Made by a program: the position numbers and the translations under genes. From assembly GCA_039545355.1 (NCBI GenBank), contig BCJJ01000028.1, positions 372,001-436,000 of the forward strand: a stretch of 64,000 nucleotides of DNA, read 5' to 3'. Origin of the DNA: Trichosporon coremiiforme. Lineage: Eukaryota; Basidiomycota; Tremellomycetes; Trichosporonales; Trichosporonaceae. This document shows, piece after piece, positions 49,501-60,708 of the stretch. Within the stretch, counting starts at the first letter, position 1, and each line of letters opens with the position of its first letter. The notes beneath the pieces were generated by a model, which worked only from the letters and a program-made list of their open reading frames with translations, searched no databases and was not told where the DNA came from.

Positions 49501-51467
49501 CTTCCGTCGTCTTCGTGCGCATCCGCCTCTTCCTGCGTAATGATGCCCGACTTGATGGCATCGCGCCGATGGCTCTGACGGAATCGCTGACACGCGCAGC
49601 GGAACAGGACCGCCTCGTAGTTTCGCCGCCAGCGCATCGAGGACTGCGTGTTGTCCACGGTGAAGTGGAGCGTCTTAATCCCGTCCGCGCCGTCGTATGT
49701 GATGTAGAACTCGACCGGCTCCTTGGGATCCAGCGGCTTCAGGCGGTAGATGGAGGACACTGGATGTCAGCGGCTACAACTACATGGGTACTCACTCAGA
49801 ATAGAGAACAGAGGGCGGGTTTTGCCCGCCTCGTCGGCCGAGGGATAGCAAGTGAGCATCTCAGGGGTGAGTTCCATCCAGACGCGCTTCTTGGCGGTAA
49901 ACAGGCCACTCTGGTGCAGCGTCACGCTGCCGGCCTGGACAATGTCCGGGCGGGCCCTAAGGGCTGCCGCCTCATTGTCGTCGACGCTCTCAAAGTCCGG
50001 TCCCTGCGTGATCATGTTGTCGGGCGGGAGGAGCGCATGGAACATGAGTCTATGCGTGGTGAGGTGCAGGTTGCCGACCATCATGACGCCGCGGAAGAGA
50101 CTGCCCTGGCTCTCGGCTAGGATGCGCTCTGGTTCGCACCTCCCCTGCGCGTCGACCATGACAGAGGCGATATCGCCAAACTCCTCCTGCATGACACGCA
50201 GCTTTTCCGCCTCGGGCACTTCGGAGCGGCTGAAGCGCGCCTTTTCCTCCGGACTCGCCTCTCCCGGAAGCGGGACAGTGTTCGCGTGCCCGTGATCGGC
50301 GCGGAGCTTCTCGCGGTTTTCACGTTCCTGCTCTCCTTCCTCTGCATTCTGCTCCGCCATCTGCGCCAGCGCCAGGTCCGCGATCTGCTCGGGCGGCAGG
50401 CGCGCGCCCTCGGCGGGGTTGGCGTCATTCAGCGCCATGACCCTTGTGTCCTCGTCGTCGGCGTCCTCTTCATTACCCTCAGGCACGTCGGTCGGTCGCC
50501 TTCGTGTCTTTGGCCGAGACTGCTTCGGCCGCCGAGTCTTTGGAGCGCGGCGGGGGGAATCGTGAAGACTGAGCTGGGAGAGTTGCACAGGACCAAGCGT
50601 ATCGCGCAGCCACCGCTGCACCACGGGGTCGTTCTCGTCAAAGCGGGCGATATGCAGCGTCGGCTCGGTGGTAGAAACACTCGCGTGCCGCTTCAGCGAG
50701 GCGCGCAGGTCGTGCTCCTCCGTCTCCTCCGGGGGCAGGAACTGGGGCTCGCTCTCTGAACGGTGGAGATCCCCGTCATGACTGTACCCGGGGGGACTGT
50801 CGTCGTTGTCATCGTCCGTCATGTCTGTCGTCTGCCCACTGGAAACAGTCGAGACCTGGCTCATGTGGCTCTTCCTCTTCTGTGGGGCGCGCATCCTGGG
50901 CGGTTCGTCCGCGTCGCTGTCGGACGTGTCTCCGTCCCTTGAGTCCTCCGACGCGAGCGCCTTGAACATGCTGAACAGCTGTGAGCACGGCACGCCGCCG
51001 CTCGTCTCGCAGTCGTTGTTATGGAGGAAGTTCGGCGTCAGCTTCTCCTTGCACTCCTTCGCTTTGCCTCGGAGCGCATCGAACGGCGAGTCGTGGTGCG
51101 CTGGCGCTTGGTCAAAGTCCTGCGTCACCACTGGGGTAGGGACGCTGACTGGCCGCGGATCGGGGGGTCGAGCCCGAGCTTGCGAGGTGGGCGTGCCGCG
51201 CTGGCTGGGGACGTTTGTTGATGGAATGCTGTTAACGGACGACGCAGGGGTGCCCTTCCCGCCTAGTGTTGAGGGCACGTTCGTGACTGATGAAGTTGGG
51301 GTTGAGGTCTTCGAGGTCGAGTTGCGGCACTTGAACAGCGACGACGAGGTCGAGGGCTCCCGGCTGCCTCCTGGTTTGTCGCTAGGCTTGGGCGACGGTG
51401 GAGAGTCGTTGTGCGGGAGGACCTTCTTGACCTTGCTCTCGATCTTGTCGAGGAGCGCGGGAGACAT
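46512..51467 (-). CDS. ATG26: Sterol 3-beta-glucosyltransferase (UGT51/Atg26)
   Basis: Exons 51467-49796 and 49759-46512 (36-bp intron) give 1,639 residues. The enzyme transfers glucose from UDP-glucose to ergosterol at membranes; in some fungi it is needed for pexophagy. Order of parts: disordered Ser/Pro N-terminus (~1-400), GRAM (~405-480), PH region (~510-650, split by the intron at LFSILMSSIYRL), low-complexity linker, second GRAM (~980-1080), then the GT1 fold from about 1200: RFTMLTIGSRGDVQPYIAL, AFTMPWTRTSLYPQAF and the sterol-UGT signature MHHGGAGTTGASLRCGLP with WFGDQHFWALRV. The N-terminal disordered part is longer than in Saccharomyces. The terminal KVF residues precede TAG. No active-site residue is missing. 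Confidence 0.93.
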
Positions 51468-51522
51468 GGTCGCGCAGTGCTATGGTGGTGTTTGGTGCGA
51501 TGTCCGAGTTATCTGAGTTCGT

Positions 51523-51548
51523 GTTTCTGTGTTTCTGTGTTTCTGTGT
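51523..51548. repeat. TTTCTGTG octamer repeat
   Basis: About three tandem copies of an 8-bp unit, roughly 60-80 bases upstream of the ATG26 start codon. Confidence 0.75.
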
Positions 51549-52159
51549 CGGGATCCGTGGCGTTGGCGTTTGTGTTGATTCGATTCTGAGGGATCTGGGG
51601 GGCTGGCGAGGCTGGGTGAGTGAGTGGGTAATGTGGAGGTTGTGAATGTCTCGCGGTCGATGTTGTTTCGGATGCATTCAAACATCAACGGCGGCGGCTG
51701 CAAGAGAGGGAACGAAGGGGGTGGATGGGAGTGGAAAAGGGATACATCATTGCTTGTGGGGTAAGAGCATGAGTCGGCGTCGGTGGCCGGAGATGGTGGT
51801 GTAGGTTGACGGGCGGGGATAGCGGCGTTGAAGTCTGTCATGATGCTGAGTGATGTATTTATGGTAGTAGTCGTTACGACAAGCCTAAGGCTCCTCTGAC
51901 GTCAGCCTGATCGGTGGGGAGCAGCGTTGGTGCGCGGTGCGGGGTCAGCTCAGTCTTCCGGAAGCCAGAAGCGGCGCCCGTGGGCTTCAAGTCGAGCAAG
52001 ATACTCACCCTCTTACCCTCGACTCAGGGCTATCTCGTTGTTCCTGGCGCACCTGGGGCCAGACTACTTGTCGGCCTGCGTATGACACCACTTGCAGAGC
52101 TCCACCGTGGGAACACTGACTCCCACGCGCCTCCACATTCGCCACTGGGTCACCTTCAA

Positions 52160-52167
52160 TCACGTGA
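52160..52167. promoter_or_regulatory. TCACGTGA palindromic E-box before RCL1
   Basis: Perfect TCACGTGA, 105 bases before the RCL1 ATG. Matches the element before SOL3 and uL24m. Confidence 0.42.
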
Positions 52168-52271
52168 CGACGAATTTCAACGTCCCCCCTCCACTCCTCT
52201 CTCCCTCACCAGCTCTAGCTCTAGCTCTGACATCTACGAGCAAGGTCGACTTTGTTGACAACCACACGACC

Positions 52272-53668
52272 ATGGCCCCATCAAAATCCGCGCCCCGCGC
52301 AAAGGGCGATCTCCTCCGCTTCACCGGTCACGCAAACCTGCGCCAGCGCCTGCTGCTCTCCATCCTGTCTGGAAGGTCAATCCGCGTCGACGCCATCCGA
52401 TCAGACGACGTGCACGTCGGTCTCCGCGAGTACGAGATCAACCTGCTCCGACTGCTCGAGAAGGTCACGAATGGATCGACCATTGAGATTAATGTTACGG
52501 GTGAGTGGGAACGGTGTGACGGCGGTAGGCGGTAGACGCTGGACTGCTAGGCTGGGCCGTAGCCCGCTGGCTCAAGATCGCCGTTGGTCGTTGGTCGATG
52601 GTGATCTTGCCGGGCAGTGGGACAACAGATTCTCAAAGTCTGGAGGATTCAATGGTTGTCCAACACCTGGTCTCTCCATGATCTCACAGCAGTTGCCCAG
52701 CCCGCTACGCAAAGTAACAGCAACTAACAGCAGGTACCTCGTTCGTGTTCCACCCCGGCCTTCTCCCCGGCGGAACCTACACGCACCCCTGTCATCTCGG
52801 CCGTTCGTTGGGCTACTACCTCGAAGTCCTAATCCCACTGGGACCTTTCGGCAAATCGCCTCTGACCGTGACTCTGAACGGCATCACCTCATCATCTCAA
52901 GACCTCTCCGTCGACCTCCTGCGTACCGTCACTCTCCCAACCCTCTCCTTGTTCGGCGTGACAGAAACCGAACTGAACATTAAGCGTCGTGGTGCAGCCC
53001 CGCTCGGTGGCGGTCAAGTCGTGCTGAAAATCACCCCTGTCCGAGCTTTGAAGACGGTCCAGTTCGCCGACCCCGGAAAAGTGCGCAAGATCAGAGGCAT
53101 CGCCCAGTCGACCCGTGTCAGTCCCCAATTCGCGAACCGGATGGTCGAGAGTGCGCGTTCCCTTCTGAACCGTTACATTCCCGACATTCACATCTACACG
53201 GACGTATACCGCGGCGAAGAGGCCGGTAAGAGTCCCGGATATGGGTTAGCCCTCGTCGCGCAATCAACGACGGACGCGCTGCATTCCGCCGAAGCCGTGT
53301 CTGCTGTGCCGGGGAAGAGTGATGGTGTGACCCAGACTCCCGAAGACATCGGGTTGCACGCGGCGAGACTGTTGCTCGAGTCTGTGTCTCAGGGAGGCTG
53401 TGTCGACCGGAGCCAGCAGAGCCTCGTCCTGCTCCTCATGGTGCTCGGCAAGGAGGACGTCGGCCGCGTGCTCCTTGGAGATCTCTCGGCTCATGCGGTC
53501 CAGTTCTTGAGGGACTGTCTCCTCTTCTTCGGCGTCAAGTTCAAGATCACTCCGTTCCGCCCAGAAGGGGAGGAGGCGGTGGCCGAGGGAGAACACAAGG
53601 GCACGGGGCCGGTGTTGGCGAGCTGCGTCGGTGTCGGATACTCCAACGTCAACAAGGCGATGGCTTAG
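52272..53668 (+). CDS. RCL1: RNA 3'-terminal phosphate cyclase-like protein Rcl1
   Basis: Exons 52272-52500 and 52734-53668 (233-bp intron) give 387 residues. Rcl1 is a nucleolar protein that, with Bms1, acts in early 18S rRNA processing; it lacks cyclase activity. The N-terminus LLRFTGHANLRQRLLLSILSG and LREYEINLLRLLEKVTNGS, then INVTGTSFVFHPGLLPGG over the splice, are characteristic. RGAAPLGGGQVVL, KIRGIAQSTRVSPQFANRM and DRSQQSLVLLLMVLG follow. The loop where the true cyclases carry their catalytic His is not conserved, as expected for Rcl1. Two neighbouring acceptors (52730 and 52733) are possible; the second keeps the usual GTSF spacing. Confidence 0.92.
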
Positions 53669-54176
53669 ATTCGTGTATGTATATTATGCTTTTGGCCGGG
53701 CGCTGTGGGGTTTCCTCTCCCTCACGCCTAATCTTGCCGTGGACTGGCGGAGAATTTGATGACAGCTCACTCGCTTCGCCCGTTCACCTAAGTCCGCTCG
53801 GCGCGGCTCGCCGATGCTCGTCTCGCTGCTGCGTAGTGCGCATCTATTCATAATTCACGGGGCATACGGTACTACACAGAATTAATCGCTTTACTGGTGC
53901 TTGTTGCTTGTGATGTTGTGGTGTGCTCTGGGGCGTGCTCTGCGTGCTTTTCATGCGTGGCTGTAACGTAACGACTTGAATGGCAAAGGAGGGATGGGGT
54001 AAACCTATCTTGATTTCATCTTCGGACTCGTCACGGCTCTGTTCCGGCTTCCTCTCCTTCCCATGACTACTCTGCCTCGCGCTGCGGCTCAGGTAATCTT
54101 GACTCGCCTTCGCGACGCACTTAGGCTGGGGGCTCCCACATCGCCTTGGTTTCGCCACTCGGCCCTCAGGATCGGC
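53669..54176. other. Convergent intergenic region RCL1/YTH
   Basis: 508 bases between two stop codons. ATGTAT at 53675-53680 may be a variant 3'-end signal. No gene is seen. Confidence 0.4.
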
Positions 54177-57070
54177 TTAAATACGCCCTCCGTGCGCAAA
54201 CGGCGGCGGCGTCGGGTGCATACCAATGTGCGCGTGTTGGTGGGGCGTGTGCGGCGCGGTATGGGCAGGCGAGGCGGCGCCGGGGGTCGCATCGCGGGTC
54301 TGGCTGAGACGCTCATAGTACGCAAAGTCCTGCAACAGCGAAGTCTTGCTCTTGTGCTGGTGGTCGAGGAAGATCTGGAGAACCGCGCAGCCCACGTCGT
54401 ACGGCAGTTCCGTCGAGTCGCGGGACTGCGTGATCGGTTTCTGGTCCTGCGTGTTGGTCAGGCGGAGGTGGCGCAGCGCACTCGTCGGCACGTCGCGGAC
54501 CATGCGCCAGCGCACGTTGAACAGGCCCTTCCACTTATCCTGCGCCCAGACGTTTGACGTCGCTGTCTCGTCTACTGGAGACGTCATCTCGGCGACACCG
54601 CAGAAGTGCCGAGAGCCGTTCACGCTGAAGAACAGGTAGATCGGCCCGCGCTCGTGCGACTCGCGGTACGCCGCGTCGAGCCTCTTATTGCCCAGCACGG
54701 TCGATGACCAGATCTCGTGCTTCAGGGACTTCTGCACGTCGTCCTCTGTGTAGCTCTTGATCACGAAGAAGCGCGCGTACGGCGGGTGGCAGTCGAACGT
54801 CGCCGGGTTCAGGCCCTTGCTGCGCGCGAGCTCGATCACGTCAAGGTCCTGCTCACTGAGCTGCGGCGCCGGGGGCTGCTGGTATTGCGCGTACGGCAGG
54901 TAGTTGTACTGCATCGGCAGCACGGGGATCTGCGGCATGCCACCTGCGCCGGGAACGCCGAGCTTGAGCTGCTGGCCGTACGCCTGCTGCTGCTGGTAGA
55001 GCGACAGGGGCGGCTGCATGTTCTGCGCGGCGAGACCGCCGTAAGCCGCCGCGTACGGCCGGTCGTCCCACAGCTGGCGTCCGCCCGTCGGCTGAGGCGA
55101 CGGCTGGCCAGGCATGCCGACTAAGTTCGTAACCCAGGACGGCTCGTCGTGCGGCTGCGGGTCTCGAAGCGACAGCGCGTCGAGGGCATCCTGCAGCTGC
55201 TGGGCGCCGGCTGTTCCAGCACTCGGCCACTGCTCGCCAGTCGCTCCCGGCGTCCACACACTCCGCCCGAGACCGGGTGTGTCGTCTCCACCCATCTCGC
55301 TCGGGCGGCGAGAGTGCCTACGCGTGCCAGACTTGGAGTCGGCGGCAGGCGACGTGCCCATATGGCGGCGCAGGTCCTCGCGCTGTTCGAGCGACAACAG
55401 TGCCTGCGACCGTTCGAGGCGCTGCTGCACACGCGAGCTCGATCCGTACTCCGTCATGCTTTGGTGCCGGCGCAGGTCTGACTGGCGTTGCTCCTCGCGG
55501 TCGTCGTCGCTGTACATGCCTGGCAGGTTGGATTGATGACCACGTGGAGGAGTCGCGAGGCTGAACGGGTGAGGGGGCGGTGGCGGGCTCATGCGCGAGT
55601 AGATCATCTCTCCTGGCGTGCGCATGGAAGCGCTGCGGCCGAGGTTGCTGTTGTAATCGATCGGTGACGTCGCAGTCGCTTGCATACGGAGACTCTGGGT
55701 GCGCGAGACACCGCTGCTCTGGCTCTGCGGCTGGGCGCTCGCCGTGTAGTTTCCGTGTCCGGCGGAACCAGGCGTCGAGAGGACGGGCGAGATGCTGCTT
55801 CCGTCATACTGATTCTGCGGCACGACAACGCTGAGGGACGACATGGAATGCGAGGGGGCGTGCGAGCCGCGCTGCTGGTCGTTCTGGGAAGCGTTGTTCT
55901 TGCTGTCGTTGTACACTCGGCGGGGAGGCCGCGGGGGAGGGGGAGGGAGGTTGTCGCCCGGCTGCGAGAATAAGCCAGGGTTGATGGATACTGCGGCGTG
56001 AATGATCGGCGCGGGTTAGGTCAGGTCAGCACAGAGTTGTCCGCAGCCGTTGGGAGACAGGTCAGTCAATGTTTCACACGTAGCGTGGGGGCGAGCGTGC
56101 GAGCGAGGCGGTAAGCGCAGCAAGTGGTGTGACAAACGGGCGAGAAGATCGAGGGTCAGCATGCGCTCACGACAATCCGGAGAACGACAGAATGAGAGAA
56201 CGTGTGCACGGCTGCGACAGAAGCGTCGCGTTGCCACCCGGCTGACGACGCTGGGACGTTTGCCCCCCCAGCGCAACCGCGGCGTGTGCCAGTGTGCCCG
56301 GTGTGCAGACTTGCAGACCTGCCGACGCCTTCGCCACTCAGGCGTGTGCCAAGCCATCTTGGCTTCGGCCCTGCAGTTTTGGGTGCATGCAAGGCGCAAA
56401 GCTCCCTGGCGGCAAGAACACCGCTCATCAGTCTGCTCGTCGGCGTGGAAGGTCTGCTTCGGCGACTTGCAGGCTCGGCGGCGGGGCGATGCTCTTCAGA
56501 GCCGCGGTAAAGGAATAAGAAATAGGAGGTGCACTCACATCGTCTGCTCGGGAGCGAGCTCTGCCTGGTGAGGCCGCCGCTCTTGGCCCACGTTCCGCCG
56601 CGGTTGGGCTGTCCCTCGTCTGCCTCGACGAGGGTCTCTTCCTGGCTCGGGGCGGCGGCAGCGCGATACCGCTCGCTGCCGCGGCGCACGAGGCCCTCCA
56701 TCCCCATGTTCATCCCCGTCGCTGCGGCATTCATGCCCATGCCGCCCATACCCATGCTGCCCATGCCGCTGCCGATGCTGCCGACGCCCATGCTCGTGGA
56801 GGACGAGAGGCTGCTTGACAGACTAGGCGAGGGGCCAGGCGACATGGACGTGAAGGCGCCGCCGGTGTTGAAGCCAGAGCTCCTATGGGGGCCGCTGAGG
56901 GAGCCGGTGCGGGCGACGCTGGCGGTCGGGGGCGGGAAGCGCTCCTGGTGCTTCGAGGTCGCGACCGTCTTGTTGCGGCGGAGGAGGGCCTCGGCGTCGG
57001 CCTGGGGCGGCCCAGCCGGGAGGGAGGACGAAGGCGGGCCGCGCGGTTGCCGGATCGGCGCGGATGACAT
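54177..57070 (-). CDS. YTH-domain RNA-binding protein (m6A reader)
   Basis: Exons 57070-56539 and 55990-54177 (548-bp intron) give 781 residues. YTH proteins bind N6-methyladenosine in RNA. The first 580 residues are disordered and rich in Gly, Met, Pro, Ser and Gln (GMGSMGMGGMGMN in exon 1). The YTH domain, about residues 583-730, reads YARFFVIKSYTEDDVQKSL, HEIWSSTVLGNKRL, IYLFFSVNGSRHFCGVAEM, VWAQDKWKGLFNVRWRMVRD and RDSTELPYDVGCAVLQIF; the Trp in HEIW and in DKWKG are the expected methyl-pocket residues. Exon 1 is joined because SLPSRR flows into LSINPGLFSQPGD in frame. The 548-bp intron is much longer than the others here and may hide another small exon. Likely cytoplasmic. Confidence 0.85.
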
Positions 57071-58735
57071 GGTCGGGTGCGTCGAGTGGGCGGCGGGGAG
57101 GAAGGGAGAGGGAGAGGAGAAAGGAGAAGGAGAGGTGGATGCAAGCAAGTGTTCGTTTGGGTAATGAGCAGGGGTATGGGGTATGGGATGTGTCTTGATG
57201 AGAGTGGGCGGCCGAGTGTTCAGTGCACTTGAGGGATGGCGAGGAGTCGGACACAAGGACACAAAGAATGGTGAAGAGGTGGTGAGGTGGAATGAAGCAC
57301 CGGTCATCAGGGCCCGGAGGCTCCTTCCTGGCTCCTGGCGGGCACTGGGCCTAGGCGGTGCCAAATCTTTGCCTCTCGAGCTCTGCGGCGTCCACTGTGC
57401 TATAATCGACCCACCATTCTGTGCGGATCTCGAGCTTGTTATGCATGCAAATCCTTCCCGTATGCCCTGCTTGGCCTGCTTCGCTTGTTCAGTCGGCCCA
57501 CTGTGGAGTACGGTGCTTTGCAGGGGTGCATCAAGCTTTTGCTACTATGGTAACTCGAGCACGACAGTCTCCCAATATACTCCTCAGTGTGCGCGTCTTG
57601 CGCCTGTGCCATGGGACGAGTGAGCGCGTCGACTCAACACCACCCCGCGTACGTTGTACGTTGTACGAGAGAATGGGGAGGTGGAATCAGTGGGACATAC
57701 AAGTTCGGAGGATAAGCTTTCGCGACCCTTTGGTCCCATGAAACGTTTCATACTGCCAACGCTGACAGTCACCTATTCCGACATCCCCAGCGGATCCGGC
57801 GTATCCAGCGGACCAGCGCTCCCCATGACTCCCCGTCCGAGCCCGTCGAAAGCCCGTCTGAATGCCATCGTTCCAGTTCTGCCAGTTCCTACGGCACAAA
57901 GGAAGATGCGGGTAGACTAAGAACGCAGACTCGCAGACTCGCGGACTCGCGGACTCGCCAGACTCCAACGCCGCAGGCGGTGCACAGGCGCAAGACGGAT
58001 TGACTTGACAAAGTCTATTCACGGAGCGAAGATCTACACCGCTATCAGGCATCGGCGCGCCGCCCATCCTCGCTATTTCCTTGCCTGACCTATGGATAGC
58101 GGTCAGTCTTAGTCAGTCTCACCGCCTCACTTCTTGGTTCACCTTCTGTTCGTTCTGAGACCGCACTTGCGCTTCTACTCCGCGCACAACCCTCGCCCGC
58201 CTGACCCGACGCTCCGCACTGACCTCCAACAGACTGCCAGCCTTCGTCGAGGGGGCGGACCTGTCTCACCTATACTGGTCGTGCTGTGCGCCTCGAACCA
58301 ACCGTTGGACACAAGCCGGACCCACATGACCTCGTCGTCATCTATCTTCGCGTCCCATGTTATTGCTCATACACGGTCGCGCCGCCGTTCCTTGCATTCC
58401 TTGCACTTGTCGGGTACATTACGCTCTCGATCATAGGCTCGCCCCTTCCGACAGCCGGGGACCCACAACTGATCTGCCATGCCCTGCCACGTATTGCGCT
58501 GCTTTGAACTGATTTCATAAAGTATGGTAGAGAATGGGCTGACGCTACTGATCTCATCGTCCGTCTCGTCCGTCCACTACTGCTGGTCTGCTGATCACGC
58601 CTGAACTCTTATACGCAAACGCTTACGCTTACACCAGATACATAACCGTTTCATTTTGGATGCTTACACCTCCGGCGGGGCACTGCGGCACTGCACACTG
58701 CCGGAGAGACCGACTGCCGACTGTTTCCCATACGT
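57071..58735. other. Intergenic region, no gene recognised
   Basis: 1.66 kb between the YTH start and the end of ZWF1. It holds an 8-bp repeat (57928-57959) and short frames only. One hydrophobic frame (58286-58507, about two membrane-like stretches) has no splice partner, and I do not call it. Confidence 0.45.
57928..57959. repeat. GACTCGCN octamer repeat
   Basis: Four tandem copies of GACTCGC plus one variable base, in intergenic DNA. Confidence 0.8.
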
Positions 58736-60356
58736 CTAGAGGTTGGCCTGCACGCTCGTGGTCGGCCAGGTGTAGTCGTCGTCGGGGCGCTTGTAGCCAT
58801 ACTTGGCCGAGAACGCGGCGGAATCCTTAGGTCCGCGCGCGCCGTAGGGGTACGGCTCGGGCTGGGGCCGGGGGCCGGGGCCCTTGCCGTCGATCCAGTG
58901 CAGGAGCGGGGTGAAGATCTTCCACGCGACGTCGAGCTCGTCGTCACGGACGAAGTTGGAGCGGTCGCCCTTGATCGCGTCGTGGATCAGCGCCTCGTAC
59001 GCCGTGGGGACGTCGACGTCCGTGAAGCGGTCCTTGTATGTCAGGTTGAGCTCGACGGGGATAGCTTTGGTCTCAAAACCGGGCAGCTTCGAGTTGAGCT
59101 TCATGTAGATGACCTCGTCGGGCTGGATGCGCATGACGAGCTCGTTGCGCGCAATGTCGGTGAAGATACCGCTGGTGACGTCCTTGAACTGAACACGGAT
59201 CTCGACCTTGGACTCGTTCAGCGCCTTGCCGGCCTTCATGATGAAGGGGACGCCCTCCCAACGGGGGTTGTTGATGAAGAGGGCGAGACCAGCGTAAGTC
59301 GGGGTGTTCGAGTCGTCGGGGACAGTGTCGTCATCCTTGTAACCAGGCTTGCCGTCGGCAGCGACGTACTGGCCGAGCAGGCAGTCCTCGGCCTTGATGG
59401 GCGGGATGCAGCGCAGAACCTTGACCTTCTCGTCACGGATGTCCTCGGCGGCGAAGGACACGGGGCGCTCCATGGCCAGGACCGAGAGGGTCTGGAGCAG
59501 GTCTGTCGGGGTCAGTTACTTGTGGACGATCCGTGCTGCGCGACGGTTACTCACGGTTCTGGCAGACGTCACGGATGATACCGAACTCGTCAAAGTAACC
59601 GCCACGGCCCTCAGTTCCGAACGACTCCTTGAACGTGATCTGGACGTTGGAGACGTTGTTCTTGTTTAGGGTAGCGTCGAGGACAATGTTACCGAAGCGG
59701 AGCACGAGAAGGTTCTTGACCATCTCCTTGCCGAGGTAGTGGTCGATACGGTACGTCTCGTCCTCGGACCACTCGCCCTTGAGGGACGAGAGGAGCTCGC
59801 GGCAGGTCTCGAGGTCCTTTCCGAAGGGCTTCTCGATGATGATGCGATTCCTTCCCTTCCTCGAGTAGCAGTTGCGCTTCAGGCCGGCAGCGGCATCCGC
59901 GAAGACGGTGGGGGGAACGGCGAGGTAGAAGAGACGGTTGCGGGCCTCGTTGTCGGGGCGCTTGTTCTCGATCTCGTCAATGTGCGCTTCGAGCTTCTGG
60001 TAGCCCTCATCCTTGTCGTAGGGGCCGTGGATGTAGGAGAGAACCTTGGTGAACTTCTTGGACTCCTCGGGGTACTTCTTCGTGTCAATGTGCGCGAGAG
60101 CCTTCTTGTGGAACTTCTCGTCGTCCATGTCGGTACGGGCGTAGCCAATGATGGCGATGTCCTTGGGGAGGAGGTTGCGACGGAAGAGACCGAAGAGGGC
60201 GGGGAAGGTCTTCTTGGAGGCGAGGTCACCAGAGGCACCGACGACGACAATGGTGAGGGACTGGTCCTTGAGCGAGTCGTCGCCGAGGGCCTCCATGGAG
60301 GGGATGGAGCCGCGCTTGCGGCGGAGGCGCTCAGAGTCTCTGGGGGGCGAGGACAT
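58736..60356 (-). CDS. ZWF1: Glucose-6-phosphate 1-dehydrogenase
   Basis: Exons 60356-59555 and 59502-58736 (52-bp intron) give 522 residues. It oxidises glucose 6-phosphate with NADP in the cytosol, the first and controlling step of the oxidative pentose phosphate pathway. Motifs: IVVVGASGDLASKKTFPALF (cofactor loop), IIIEKPFGKDL, EDETYRIDHYLGKEMVKNLL (catalytic His and Lys), ESFGTEGRGGYFDEFGIIRD and, over the splice, DVCQNHLLQTLSVLAMERP. The C-terminal structural NADP region is present. A likely 5'-UTR intron (60369-60617) lies upstream, with GTACGT donor and AACAG acceptor 12 bases before the ATG, and a TATATA box (60703-60708) fits a leader of about 350 bases. Length agrees with fungal Zwf1. 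Confidence 0.95.
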
Positions 60357-60368
60357 GGTGTGCGTCTA

Positions 60369-60617
60369 CTGTTTGGTGTGAGTAGATGGATGTCAAGAGG
60401 AGCGGTTGCGGGGTGGAATGAGGATGGTGGGATGCAGGGCTAGCCGGCAGGAGGCAGTAGGCAGTAGGCAAGCGGGGGTATGACGCCGTTGGAAGCGGCA
60501 ACGCGGCGGGCAGCGGAACGGTCGAATGGGAAGCCAGGGTCAGAGGCTGAAAATGTGCTGGATATGGGGGTGAAGGGGACTGGAGGGGACCGCCGCTGCC
60601 TATGGGGAGTGACGTAC
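60369..60617 (-). other. Probable 5'-UTR intron of ZWF1
   Basis: Read on the minus strand: donor CCCAG|GTACGT at 60617, acceptor AACAG at 60369, 12 bases before the ATG. It is 249 bp. A long unspliced leader would otherwise be unusual here. Confidence 0.5.
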
Positions 60618-60702
60618 CTGGGTAGATAACCGAGGATTGGTGCGGCGTTGGATGCAATCAATCAATGCGACGTGAGTCGATTCCACAGCGCAGACGAGCT
60701 TG

Positions 60703-60708
60703 TATATA
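60703..60708 (-). promoter_or_regulatory. Possible TATA box of ZWF1
   Basis: TATATA 347-352 bases before the ZWF1 ATG and 86 bases before the proposed leader-intron donor. It fits a long spliced 5' leader. Confidence 0.35.

Larger units (their letters stand above)
51468..52271. other. Divergent intergenic region ATG26/RCL1
   Basis: About 800 bases with both promoters. It contains three TTTCTGTG octamers (51523-51548), a short GCTCTA repeat near 52212-52228, and a TCACGTGA at 52160-52167. No gene is seen. Confidence 0.45.

Noticed and set aside
48441..50120. 559-codon open frame opposite ATG26
   Set aside because: Shadow of a long GC-rich coding region; no domain recognised and it spans the sense intron.
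58286..58507. Short hydrophobic frame as a small membrane protein
   Set aside because: Only 73 codons, no splice support, no conserved motif.
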